Source: Paramecium sonneborni (taxonomy: Eukaryota; Ciliophora; Oligohymenophorea; Peniculida; Parameciidae). From it: DNA of 64,000 bases. Every line of letters begins with the position of its first letter. Position 1 is the stretch's first letter. Where the stretch lies: NCBI GenBank assembly GCA_905182985.1, contig CAJJDN010000080.1:125674-189673 (forward strand), in the 5' to 3' direction. The notes under the pieces are model-generated. The model was not told the DNA's origin. It was given only the letters and a program-made list of their open reading frames with translations, and ran no database searches. The translations under genes were made by a program, and so were the position numbers. Shown here one piece after another: positions 34,793 to 46,873 of this stretch.

Positions 34793-35722
34793 ATGGAATC
34801 ATACAAGAAATTGAAAATAGATTCATTTGATTATTATGATCCTCCTGAGAATTATTAGCCACCTGTTTAATAGTTGGATTAGAATAAAGTGATAGAAGCA
34901 TATAAAACATTGATTATGTTGAAAAATCATATGTTTAAAGTGAATCTTCTACTTTCTCATGAGGAAGAGAATTCAACAATAGCTGAATTAAACAACATTA
35001 AGGATGAATTATTATTAGCTAAAGAAGCATAAGAGAAAGAAATTGCATCACTATAAAAAACATAAGATAATTTGTTTAGTGTAAATAGACTAAATGGTGA
35101 AGACATTGATAAATTAGCAAAAGCATATCATGAATAAGATAGAAAATGGTATAATGCAAAGCTAATTTAAATTGATACAGAGGAATAAGAAGCAGATATC
35201 TAATTTATTGGTTATTAAGAAGTAGTAAAAATGCATGCCATTTTTATAAAAGTTCAACCTATACCAGATAGTAAATTATTCACTGTAGGATAGTAATGTG
35301 AAGCAATTTATTCTTCAGATGGTCGATATTATTTAGGAACAATTGAAAAAGTGACAGAAGAAGGATATCATATAAGATTTAAGAAAAATTCAAATAGAGA
35401 AATTGTACCTTTGATTTATCTAAGGGAAGCAAAGAAATAATTAAATGATTCTAAAAAAATGAACTTTGAAGAAATGGATGAATTTTTAGTACCAGACAAT
35501 TTGAAAATTTTACCTACTGATAATGAATAATAAAGATAAGCTAAAAAGAAGAAAATTAAGGCTATGAAATAAACATTTAAATTGTCTAAAATTACTAAAT
35601 ATGCTTAAGAGAAATAATCATCTTGGCAATCTTTCAGTTAGAAAATTTCAACACTCAAACCAGATTTAGGATAAAAAGCAGAAAGCATTTATAGATAAAA
35701 ATGTGATTAGTTGAAAGAATGA
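34793..35722 (+). CDS. SMNDC1/SPF30-like Tudor splicing factor
   Basis: Intronless, 309 residues. SPF30 recruits the tri-snRNP during pre-mRNA splicing through a Tudor domain that binds dimethyl-arginine. Here an N-terminal helical part leads to a Tudor domain (about residues 165-220): FTVGQQCEAIYSSDGRYYLG, then TIEKVTEEGYHIRFKKNSNR and EIVPLIYL, with the aromatic cage positions filled by Tyr and Phe. The tail has the family's basic KKKKIKAMKQ helix and a SSWQSF motif, matching the 'SWQ.F' end of SPF30. The order coiled helix, Tudor, basic tail with SSWQSF is what separates it from SMN, which has a YG-box end. Lies 45 bp upstream of NAT10 on the same strand. Confidence 0.8.
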
Positions 35723-35767
35723 TAAATTATATATATACATATATATATATAATTTAATTTGTGATTA

Positions 35768-38710
35768 ATGAAAAAAAAACTTGATTCTTAAATATAAGCT
35801 CTTGTTTAATCAGGAATCAATGAACACATTCGTTCAATATTTGTAATGATTGGAGATAGAAGCAAATATTAAGTTGCAACAATGCATTAATTGTTAAGTA
35901 AACTGAGTATGATATAAAAACCAAAAGTATTATGGTGTTACAAGAAAGTATGTTTACTATAATAAAATAAAGGATTTAGGATTTACAACTCATAAAAAGA
36001 AGAGAGAAACAGAAATCAAAAATTAATAAATGAAAGAGGAAACTTAATTGAATGAACCTTTTAATTTATTTTTGTCTTCAAATGAAATTAGATATTGTTA
36101 TTATGCAGAAACATAAAAGGTCTTGGGAAATACATATAATATGTTAATTTTATAAGATTTTGAAGCATTAACACCAAATATACTTTGTAGAACTGTTGAA
36201 ACTATAGCAGGAGGAGGAATAATCATATTCTTAATTAAAACAATGTCTTCATTAAAATAATTGTATTCTCTAACTATGGATGTTCATTCCAGATTGAGAA
36301 CTCCTAGCTTTAAAGAAATATAACCAAGATTCAATGAGCGTTTTATAATCAGTTTGAGTAGATGTTAAAGATGTCTCTTTGTTGATGATGAATTGAATCT
36401 TTTACCAGTTTCTTCAACTGCTCTAGAGAAAATTGAGTAAGGGACTCCTATCAATAATAATTAAGTATCTGATTTTGCTTAAACTGTTCCAAATGAAATA
36501 GCTTAAAGATTAATTAAAAATTGTAAGACATTAGATTAAGCTAAAATAATCTTAGGATTGATTGATTCTTTACAAGAAAAGGTTTTTAGATACACAATTT
36601 CTATTAGTGCAGCAAGAGGTAGAGGTAAATCTGCTGCTATAGGAATGGCTGCTGCTGCTGCTCTTAAATTAGGATTTAGTAATATATTTGTAACTGCACC
36701 TTCCCCAGAAAATTTAGTTACTTTCTTTGAATTTCTTATTTCAAGTTTAGAAATTTTAGATTTTAGATAAAATTAACACTTTGATGTTATTTAATCAACT
36801 AATCCTGATTTTAATAATGCAGTAATCAGAGTTAATGCATATAAAACACATAGACAGTTTGTATAATATATCCAACCATAAGATTTTGTAAAAGTAGCTA
36901 ACAATGCTGATTTAGTATTTTGTGATGAAGCAGCTGCAATTCCAATATAATTTGTAAAATCCATGTTCGGAAGTCATACTCTAGTGCTTTCAAGTACAAT
37001 CAACGGATATGAAGGAACAGGTAGATCACTATCATTAAAATTGTTATAAAAATTAAGAGAAAACAAACCCACAGGACAAGCAAGATTATTAAAAGAATTA
37101 TAAATGAATGACCCTATAAGATATAGTAATAAAGATATAGTTGAGAAATGGTTATATGAATTGTTATTATTAGATGCAAGTGAAGCACCTAAGTTATAAA
37201 AAGGATTACCACATCCAAATGATTGCGAATTATATTTATGCAATAGAGATACTTTATTTTCATCATAGAAAACAAGTGAAAAGTTTCTATTTAATTTAAT
37301 GTCACTGTTTATTTCTTCGCATTACAAGAACTCCCCTAATGATTTATAATTATTATCAGATGCACCAGCTCATGCAGTATTTGTATTATTGGGTCCATTG
37401 CCAACTGATAAAACAATGCCAGATATTCTATGTGCAGTATAAGTATGTTTCGAAGGAGCAATTCCTAAGGACTTAGTAGATTAAGTTACAAATTAATAAA
37501 AACCTTCAGGAGATTTAATACCTTGGACTCTAAGTAAATATTATTTGGATAATTAATTTCCATAATATTCAGGTGTTAGAGTAATTAGAATTGCAACACA
37601 TCCAAATGCACAGAAAATGGGATATGGAAGCAAGGCTATGGAATTATTAAATAGATTTTGTAAAGGTGAAATATTGGATCATTCAGCATAATTAATACAT
37701 ATAGATTTTAGAGAATAAGTAAATATTGATGATGATAAAGACAATTCAATTTAACCTAAAAAGAAACTACCTCCTCTTTTAAAAAAGTTAAGTGAAGTTT
37801 ATCCACCTTAAATTGATTATTTAGGAGTATCTTTTGGATTAACATAAGAATTATATAAATTTTGGAGTAAAAATGAATTTTCTCCAGCTTATTTAAGTTT
37901 GAGAAAGAATGATACTACTGGAGAATATACATGTATAGTTTTAAGATCAGTAAAGGAGGATGGATCTGGAATTGATAATTTATGCAAGGCGTTTAGTTTA
38001 GATTTTAGAAATAGATTCATGAATTTATTAGGTTATGATTTTAAAGATTTAGAACCATATCTTTGCATTGACATTTTGAAAGCTAATGTAACAACAAGTA
38101 ATATAGATGAAGATATCGAAATTGCAAAAGATGATAATATTATTACAAAAGAAGAACTTCGTTAATAGTTAAGTTTAAGCGATTATGCTAGACTTGAAAA
38201 TTATTGTAAAAGTATGGCAGACTTTTATTTAATACTTGATATCTTGCCAACTATTTGCAAGTATTTATGTTTTTGTATTTATATAATAGAATATTCTTTG
38301 CCTAAAAGTGTGGTAAAGCAATAAGAATGAGTAGAACCTAAGCAGCCTTATTATTAGCTATGGGATTATAATTTAAAAACATTGAAATAGCTAGTGACTA
38401 GTTAGATAATGCAGTCAATTAATCATTACCATTATTCAATAAAGCTATGAGGAAAATGAGAAATTTTATTAAAATGGTTTTAGATGAAGAATAATAATAA
38501 TAGTAAAAAACTAAACCAAAACAATCATAATAATCATCAACTAAATAAACAGTTATACAATAAAAAAGAGGAAAAGTTAATTATTAAATAGATGGATAAA
38601 TAGATTAAGAAGATATTTAATAAGATCTTAAGACTGGTGATGTTGTCACTTTAGGAAGATCAAAAGATTCAGCTTATATAAATTATAAAAAGAAAGTAAA
38701 ATTAGATTGA
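35768..38710 (+). CDS. NAT10: NAT10/Kre33 RNA cytidine acetyltransferase
   Basis: 962 residues, introns of 25 nt (35948-35972) and 29 nt (38261-38289), exons 963 codons. Makes N4-acetylcytidine in 18S rRNA and some tRNAs, in the nucleolus, using ATP and acetyl-CoA. Domains: N-terminal DUF1726 (VLWCYKKDLGF, LTPNILCRTVETIAGGG), helicase-like RecA module with Walker A ARGRGKSAA at about 274-282 and Walker B-like DLVFCDEAAAIP, GNAT acetyltransferase core (IRIATHPNAQKMGYGSKAME) and tRNA-binding C-terminal region (CGKAIRMSRTQAALLLAMGL), then a Lys/Gln-rich tail. All core motifs are present, so the enzyme should be active. Sits with Nop14-like and SPF30 genes among the window's RNA-processing genes. 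Confidence 0.95.
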
Positions 38711-38771
38711 TTATTCTTTTATGTACAATATATATAAGAATTGATTCATTATGAATAAATATATATTTTAA

Positions 38772-41700
38772 TCATTCAACAAAATAATCATAGTCATAAA
38801 TTTATGGAGCATTAATTGGTGATCCATCAATCTCATACAATAATTTAGTAACATTTTCTTATAAAAAATTGGTTTACTTTTTAGATTATCTAATTTATGG
38901 AATGATTATCTAAATATTATTATTTTATTTGATTATACTTTATTTTCATCTACAATTTAATAATATTCCTATAATTATCCTATAATATGTTATAATTTTA
39001 AGGCTAACTATTCTGAACTGATTACCGCTTTATTTTAACCATACTTCTCGGCTACTCTAGCTAAGGCTTCAACGAATTCTTAATAACTCATTTAAATTTA
39101 TCTATCTTAATTGATTTCATCTAAAACTAAAGGGACACTTAATGCAAATGCTATCAATACATTTCTCTCTGCATTTACATCATTTATCAATCCTGCTCTA
39201 TTGAATAATTCTTTAAATGATTATGGAGATACAAAAATCTTATTTGTAAAATAATTTAATTATCTCATTTAAACACATTCCTAATACAACTATCTAAGAA
39301 TTGACTAATTATTCTATATCACTCTATTACATTCAATACTCCAATAGTATACATCACGCCAAGTCTATGATTCTTATACACTCTCAATCTTCTTCTATAA
39401 TCCATCCAATTCATAAACCTTTTATAGAGCTTCAATTGGACTCATTAAATGAGGAGTTTTACAATATTTATCCATTGACATTCTAACTAATATCTCTATA
39501 AATTAATGTCTCAATAATGCATGTGAAGTTGAAGTTCTCGTCTAATTTATATATTTGGATGTTGTCTATCTAAATGATATATCCAAATCTTTTAAAAGAT
39601 ATGATTTATTATCAACAAATGAAGATTAAAATATGTCAGTAAAAACATTTAATGAAATACTCCAAATTTCACCACTTGGAGAATAAGCACTATAATGTCT
39701 ATAAGCTGACACCAAATCTCTATATATTCTATGTAAATACTATTTAACTTATATTAATTGATCCTATTCTTTTATTAATTTTGCTAATTAAGAATTATTC
39801 CAATCCCATTCAAAACAATCCGAAAATTCTTAATCAGAATCACGATGACATTCTTTAAAAAAATTTTCTGTTTAATCAATGTTTTCTTCTACCGAATCAT
39901 CAATTATAAGATCTAATATTCCACCATAATCTTTTATTCTAGGTTTACAATGAACACTAGGTTCATAATGTAATTCATCAAAAGATTATTTTTATCCCAA
40001 AACTATTTAATTACATTATTTAGGTCTTCGAAATGTTAGAGGTTTCTCATTAATCATATAAAACAAAACTTTCTTATTCTATTCTGCTTTAGGCCAATCA
40101 ACAATATCATATTAACTACTAACTTGAGCTTATTTTAATAAAGGACTTGAAAAGAAAAAACGAATTGGCTATTTTGATGGTACCATTCTTTATACATACC
40201 ATATTTTATAAGAATTTGATTTTCGAGACATTGGTGATCTTTCTCTTTATTCATCATCCATCAATTCTAATTTTATTGGAGCATATCTTTCATGACTTAA
40301 ATGGATGAATAAAGGTTCCTTTTTTATATCTAAATGATTTGGTTGCCATAGAAAAGTGCATTCTACCCAACCATCACATATCCAACATACCTCATTATAA
40401 AATTACGATTATCTTTAAATCTATTTTAAACCATCTATTCTTGGAATTTAAAGCGCTCCAATAATTTCTGATTGATATTCTTCATTTTTCTTTAAAATTA
40501 TATCTTTTTATTCTATCGTTGATTTTGTAATATTTAGAAATCCTAGATGATCTATTGAACTATGAAAATTGCCTGAAAAATGAAATCCAAATATATTATG
40601 ATTATCTTCAAGTGATTTTGAAATAGCTTCTGATTGAGATTGGTTGAATTAATTATTAGAGAGATCTAGATGTATAAGATTACAATTCTTGGAAGAAAAG
40701 TAATCTGACCAATTTTAATTTGGCTATGATCTATTTTTTTAAGGAGATTAAGCATCATCTTTAAATCTGATACCAAGAGAATTGAATGATAAATCTAATA
40801 CTTTTACATTGTAATTAATAAAAAGTGCTGCTATAATATACTAGCCTCAATCATTATTTAAAATAATATACCTCCAATTTAATGAATTCGATTCCAGTGT
40901 AAATAAATTTCACTAAGAGTTACATTCTTTTATAATAAACAATTAAATTCTGGCATAGATTTATCAGTAATTAGATTATGGGAAAGATTGAGTTTTTACA
41001 TTATTGTGTTTTCTTAAAGCATTTTGAATAATTGTCTGCAACCATCATCATTAAATTTATTGTTTTCTAAATTTAGATACTGCAATTAGCCATATCTTGT
41101 ATTTAGAGCTTTTACAAATTCTTATCCTCCTTAACCCAAACTATTCCCTTATAAATTTAAACCCTTCAACTTTGTTGGAATCAATTAATTTAGACATTCA
41201 CTAGATCTACTTGTAAGATTGTTGTTTTTCAAATTAACTTACTCATAATAATCCAGAGTTAATTTTATACCTGAACACAAAACTTTTGCATATTTATCTC
41301 CCATACAAAAATTAGATGCATCAAGTATTTTATTGTTGTTTGTGTTTGGACGAATCAAACCAAGAGTTCTAGGCATTAATTTCTATTAATATGCTTATAA
41401 AATCAATATATTACTTCTGATTTTGAAGATTCTGCCNCCATTCTTTATACATACCATATTTTATAAGAATTTGATTTTCGAGACATTGGTGATCTTTCTC
41501 TTTATTCATCATCCATCAATTCTAATTTTATTGGAGCATATCTTTCATGACTTAAATGGATGAATAAAGGTTCCTTTTTTATATCTAAATGATTTGGTTG
41601 CCATAGAAAAGTGCATTCTACCCAACCATCACATATCCAACATACCTCATTATAAAATTACGATTATCTTTAAATCTATTTTAAACCATCTATTCTTGGA

Positions 41701-43077
41701 ATTTAAAGCGCTCCAATAATTTCTGATTGATATTCTTCATTTTTCTTTAAAATTATATCTTTTTATTCTATCGTTGATTTTGTAATATTTAGAAATCCTA
41801 GATGATCTATTGAACTATGAAAATTGCCTGAAAAATGAAATCCAAATATATTATGATTATCTTCAAGTGATTTTGAAATAGCTTCTGATTGAGATTGGTT
41901 GAATTAATTATTAGAGAGATCTAGATGTATAAGATTACAATTCTTGGAAGAAAAGTAATCTGACCAATTTTAATTTGGCTATGATCTATTTTTTTAAGGA
42001 GATTAAGCATCATCTTTAAATCTGATACCAAGAGAATTGAATGATAAATCTAATACTTTTACATTGTAATTAATAAAAAGTGCTGCTATAATATACTAGC
42101 CTCAATCATTATTTAAAATAATATACCTCCAATTTAATGAATTCGATTCCAGTGTAAATAAATTTCACTAAGAGTTACATTCTTTTATAATAAACAATTA
42201 AATTCTGGCATAGATTTATCAGTAATTAGATTATGGGAAAGATTGAGTTTTTACATTATTGTGTTTTCTTAAAGCATTTTGAATAATTGTCTGCAACCAT
42301 CATCATTAAATTTATTGTTTTCTAAATTTAGATACTGCAATTAGCCATATCTTGTATTTAGAGCTTTTACAAATTCTTATCCTCCTTAACCCAAACTATT
42401 CCCTTATAAATTTAAACCCTTCAACTTTGTTGGAATCAATTAATTTAGACATTCACTAGATCTACTTGTAAGATTGTTGTTTTTCAAATTAACTTACTCA
42501 TAATAATCCAGAGTTAATTTTATACCTGAACACAAAACTTTTGCATATTTATCTCCCATACAAAAATTAGATGCATCAAGTATTTTATTGTTGTTTGTGT
42601 TTGGACGAATCAAACCAAGAGTTCTAGGCATTAATTTCTATTAATATGCTTATAAAATCAATATATTACTTCTGATTTTGAAGATTCTGCCACACTACTA
42701 AATAAAGACATTTTCTGATTCTGATAGAGAGTTTTCTTCTATAAAATAGTGTCAATTTTCTTATAGATATTTCTGAAGGTTTAAGGAGCTGCTGAATCAA
42801 ATGGTTTAATATTGTAGGCATTAAATTCAAGTTAATCATCTTGAGTCTGGATTTCGTCAAATTCCATTAATGATGGAAATTTTTGTTTAACCTTCTTGAC
42901 TTTGATTTTACTGTTATTCTAAGATCTAGATGATTTCATGCCTTTCAATTATCTAAATGTATCATTAATTGGAGGTATTAATTGAAGTGGAGTAAATTTA
43001 GACTATGGTTCATATTAGCTTGGAGCATCTTTTTTGTTTATTGAATTTTCAATATAAGGTTAAGCTGATTTTTACAT
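38772..43077 (-). CDS. LRR protein with EF-hand-like C-terminus, split by assembly duplication
   Basis: Start at 43077, TGA complement at 38772. Taken literally the frame passes through two identical 1254-bp copies and an N; with one copy removed, and introns 42638-42669 (32 nt), 42101-42126 (26 nt) and 38910-38938 (29 nt), exons total exactly 988 codons (987 aa). Order: polar N-terminus, about seven ribonuclease-inhibitor-type LRRs (LKGLNLQGNSLGQGGQEFV, LNLSHNLITD, LDLSFNSLG), and a conserved Trp-rich segment (CWICDGWVE) with a beta-rich domain. Then come a linker and two helical segments (HALLRHQFIEILVRMSMDKY; MSYQEFVEALARVAEKYG) like degenerate EF-hands in ciliary LRR proteins. Role probably structural in cilium or cortex; inference only. 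Confidence 0.72.
40183..41436. repeat. First copy of a 1254-bp exact direct repeat (assembly artefact)
   Basis: Identical, as far as read, to 41438-42691 with a constant offset of 1255, joined head-to-tail through a single N at 41437. It splits the LRR gene in mid-exon. Two contig ends that overlap but were not merged explain it best. Confidence 0.92.
41438..42691. repeat. Second copy of the 1254-bp exact direct repeat
   Basis: See the first copy. The outer flanks (42692 onward and 40182 downward) join smoothly into one LRR reading frame if only one copy is kept. Confidence 0.92.
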
Positions 43078-43108
43078 GAATTTATTTATATATTATATAT
43101 AATAATAA

Positions 43109-44402
43109 TCAATCTTCTTCTTGTATAGGCAATCCTTATAAACTAGACTTGATAGCAGTCAATTATTTAGAATTGATTTGTGGGTTTTTCTCTAAAATAG
43201 TTTAACAACGCTTCCAAATAAAGTAAGCTGCTTTTGGTCTGTTAAGTAATTTATTAGCATTAGCCATTTAGTTTAACGAAAACACCAATTTAGAATGTTC
43301 TTAACCGCATAGTTTTTCATAGATTAATAATGCATTAGAATGTTATTGAATAGATTATTCATATTTTCCGATATTGAATAAAGCACAACCTAGATTGTTA
43401 TAGGAGAGTGCTTAGTATTAATTAAGAGGGCCTAAAAGTACTTAACTGATTTCTCCTATTAATTGAAAATAATACATAGCTTATTATTCCTAAATAGGAA
43501 AATAAAGAATACCTTTTTAGAGGAGAGCAAGAGACGTCCTTTTTCATTAATTGAATCAATAGTTTCAAAATTATGTAATCCAAAGGCCTTGATTTTCATC
43601 TTATAAGCCTAATCATGATATTTTTATGCTTCTTGGACAAGATTCTAACTAAAATTAATTTTAGCAACAAGTTCCATAGCAATAGCAATATCAGGATGAT
43701 CACGTGGCAACAACATCTCTCTTTGCTGTAAACAACTAACAACTAATTAACATTTGATTTACATACTCTAATGCAAAATCTAGTCCATATTTACTTCTAT
43801 CTGTATCCATATATAGTCTAGCTTTAAGAAACAGAATATTAGTTTTGAGTAAATCATTTTGAAGTGATGGATTGAGTTAATTAGCTAATTATTCAGCTTA
43901 ATTGATTGAGATTTCAGCATCATCATAAATACACCAAGCTCTTTAAGAATTGGCAATATTAATAAAGATCTCAATTTTATAATGAGTTAATTAATTTGGC
44001 ACAACATTCAAGAGTCTTTTTAACAAATGAATTGAATCAAGATATCTAATCTATTTAAGAGATATTTTTGTACCGACAGAGCCAAAAATTGATCCTCTAA
44101 TATGTAAGGATATTCAATATAAATAGATTCATATTTGCAAAATCTTTTAGATAAAAGAAAGCACATTGAACACATTCTTTTGAGATATCTAATAAACTTA
44201 ACTTCAAAGCCACACTTCCATACTCAGTATAAAATGCAGCTAAAAATTCAATATTATATGCTCTTTTTTGAAATACCTTAAAGGATGGATCATAAGTCTC
44301 AAGATCCCTTCCTAATTACTTAAGTTGTTCATAGGCTTTTTTGTATTGACCCTTAAAATTTTACTCCTGAATTTATTTTAATGATTGCTCTAAAACATTC
44401 AT
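43109..44402 (-). CDS. TPR protein, probable single-base deletion
   Basis: About 405 residues. Introns of 23 (44052-44074), 31 (43736-43766) and 23 nt (43490-43512). Repeated helical pairs of TPR type are visible: LLKRLLNVVPNQLTHYKIEI, LQQREMLLPRDHPDIAIAME, ALSYNNLGCALFNIGKYEQS and HSNALLIYEKLCGQEHSKLV. The C-terminus is acidic. TPR superhelices bind peptides; the partner is unknown. With these introns the exon sum is 2 mod 3, and near 44150 the frame changes from FFYLKD to (R)FCKYESIYIEYPYILEDQF, as if one A of an AAAA run were lost. An alternative 35-nt intron at the EYGS segment would also restore the frame but would remove sequence that looks coding, so I prefer an indel. Confidence 0.65.
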
Positions 44403-44430
44403 TATTTATAATTAAAATATTGTATTGCAA

Positions 44431-45305
44431 TCATTATTTTATAATTAATATATTGTCAATCAATGTAAATAAGCTTCCTTTATAAGTGAAATTAACATCT
44501 AAACTTAAACCTGGTCCTTTAATTATCAATTCAATTGCTCCATTATCTAAATATTATTCAGCAAATTTTTATAATTTCCCATAGATTGCAAATTTAAATG
44601 GTAATTGTATACTTGGTTATGCAAAACCCAAATCATACTAAATCTTATCTACTTCTATTTAAGCTTAAGCATTCTCTAACAATTACAAATATAATAATAT
44701 TTGACTTAAATATTTTTATTATAAAAAGAAAGGCAAAATTTCCTATTTGCATAACTTAAGATTTTCTAGTAATTTTAGAGCATCTTTTTGAAATTCTGCT
44801 TTGCCTTATACTTCTAAATTCATTTAATACACAGCATTAGAAATACTCTCACTTAATTTTTAAATTGATAAATCAGTCTCAATAACTAACTCAACCTCCT
44901 CTCTTTCTTACGATCTTTCCATAATCTCTTTAATAAATTAACAAATCTCCATGAACTCCTATAATTCAACTTAATTAGCATATTTAAATGTTATATATGC
45001 ATAATGTTCGTCAACATGATAACTAAGTGCAAAGGTAGGCTTCAAAAAATCACGAATTTATTTCCTAAGATCTTCTACATTCTTTATTACACAAATGATG
45101 TTAAAATAGTGTAACAGCTTTTACACCTTTCTTTGAATTCACTATCAGCAGTTTTTACATCAATGTTACTCTTTACTTTTAATTTAAGTACTATTTCATA
45201 ATCTTCACTTTTTGTTTAGGAGTAATGTATTTTCAAACACATATTCTTTTCTATCACTTTTCCCAAAATTATCTTAAAATCATATTTGTTTCCCTATTGA
45301 TTCAT
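44431..45305 (-). CDS. Hypothetical helical protein (about 280-291 aa)
   Basis: Start MNQQGNKYDFKII at 45305, TGA complement at 44431. The first third looks like beta strands alternating with Lys (NMCLKIHYSQ, EIVLKLKVKSNID); the rest is helical (DLRKQIRDFLKPTF, LQEFMEICQFIKEIMERS) and ends in a short beta-like segment (IELIIKGPGLSLDVNFTYKG). The frame changes near 45105: either a 32-nt intron GTAAAAACTG...GAAAG at 45104-45135 or a one-base deletion there. Both give an open frame to the end. No family recognised. Divergent from the NT-C2 gene with only 27 bp between start codons. Confidence 0.5.
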
Positions 45306-45332
45306 TATTTAATTAACTGATTCTCAATTCAA
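45306..45332. promoter_or_regulatory. 27-bp shared space between divergent starts
   Basis: Only 27 bp separate the start codons of the unknown minus-strand gene and the plus-strand NT-C2 gene. Both 5' UTRs and the initiation region must fit here or overlap the opposite coding sequence. Confidence 0.55.
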
Positions 45333-46821
45333 ATGAAAGCTTTCCGCTATTAAGTTACTCTCAATATTAGCAAAGTAGAGCTCTCTGTTAAATTTCCTTG
45401 TACTTTATAAGTTATGTGGAAAAGAGGACTCAACAAATGTTTAACAAGAACCAAAGAAAAAACTAGAAATACTTTTATTGTTAACGAAGTACTTACTCTT
45501 GATTTCAATGTTGCAGAAAACACTTAAAAAAAAACACATCTTATCACTCTTCTTAATGTTGATGGATAATCAAAACTTGCTGGAGTTGTTAATTTTAATA
45601 TTAATGAAACTATGCCAATTGAAGGATAATGTGCACTTAATCTAGAAAGAAGTCCTGATCCTAATGCTAAAATATACTTTACATATCAAGTTGTCAATCT
45701 AGGAGAAACTGATCTTAGTGATAGTAGAACCAGTGAATCATTTCATCAAAAAACACTTGCAGAATCATTCGGTTTTGAAAAAGAGAATCAAAATCAAAAA
45801 ATTCTTAGTCAAAAGAAATCTTCCACTTAATAAATATCCAATTATGAAGTTTAATTAACCAAAGAATTATATGAAAAGAGTCTTAAAGATCTTGATCAAT
45901 AAAAAATTAAAAATTCATAACTATTAGATTAAATTAATCTATTATCAAATGAAAAATCAACCTATACTGATGAACTTAATAAATTGAAAAAATAAATTAT
46001 CTAACTTTAAAATGAAAATTAATATCTAGAAGAATAATATGAATCATCTAAATAAGAAATTATTAAATTCAAAGAAGCTGCTCAATAAATGACTTAACTT
46101 TAAGTATTGAATGAAAAAATGAATCATGAAATTGAAAATTATAAAATTCAAAATTCTATCTTAGAAAATAAATACTAACAAACATTCAAAAAGGCTAAAC
46201 AATTAGAAGAAAAAGTTGAATTTTCTCACTTTAATAAAATTGAAAGATCTACTAACACTTAATTTAATGAAATCCCAGAATATGTTTAATAGAATAATAC
46301 TATAGCATAATTAGATGAATAAGTTAAGGAATATAAGAGAAAAAATGATAAAATTACTTATGAGTTGCAATTCACAAATAATAAGTTAAAGACTTTAGAA
46401 TAAGAATTATCATAAATGAAATGCTAAGTGATTCAATATCAAACTTAATAGACTCAATTAAAAGATTAATGTAACAAATATGAAACTGATAATACTAAAT
46501 TAAAGATGTTGATCAAATAATTGGAATAGGATTAAAATAACAAAGAAAAGATCTAAAATAAAAGTTGCATTGACTTTCAGAAATAAGTTGACTCATTAAA
46601 AGATCAACTTAAATTGAATACTGAAAAAGTATCTAAGAATATATATTTATTTTTTTTAGTTAGAGTAGGTGAAGGAGAAGTACCAATAAGCAAAAGAGCG
46701 CATTGAAAAATAAAATGATATAATTGAATAATAGAATGATGAACTCACTATGCAAAATATGACATTTCTTAAAGAATTATAATTAATTGCAAAAAGGTAG
46801 GAATAATTTGGAATAGTTTGA
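45333..46821 (+). CDS. NT-C2 (EEIG1/EHBP1-type) domain coiled-coil protein
   Basis: 485 residues, one 31-nt intron (46629-46659), exons 486 codons. Residues 1-145 form an N-terminal C2 domain of the EEIG1/EHBP1 type: KAFRYQVTLNISKVEL, VMWKRGLNKCLTRTK, then LTLDFNVAENT, LITLLNVDGQSKLAGVVNFN and IYFTYQVVNLG. The VxWKRG motif followed by a strand-rich region and a Gly-x-V-x-F-N strand is the usual NT-C2 pattern. The remaining 340 residues are continuous Gln-rich coiled coil ending at IAKRQEQFGIV. NT-C2 domains link membranes to cytoskeleton; in ciliates many coiled-coil proteins carry one, with likely cortical or basal-body roles. Starts 27 bp from the divergent gene and ends 52 bp before the EF-hand gene. 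Confidence 0.72.
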
Positions 46822-46873
46822 AATTTTTACTTTTTAGTTATTTTTTGTTTTATTTATTAATTATCCGTTAAAA

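Noticed and set aside
40183..42691. True tandem gene duplication
   Set aside because: Copies appear identical, are joined by one N, and fall in mid-exon; an assembly overlap is simpler.
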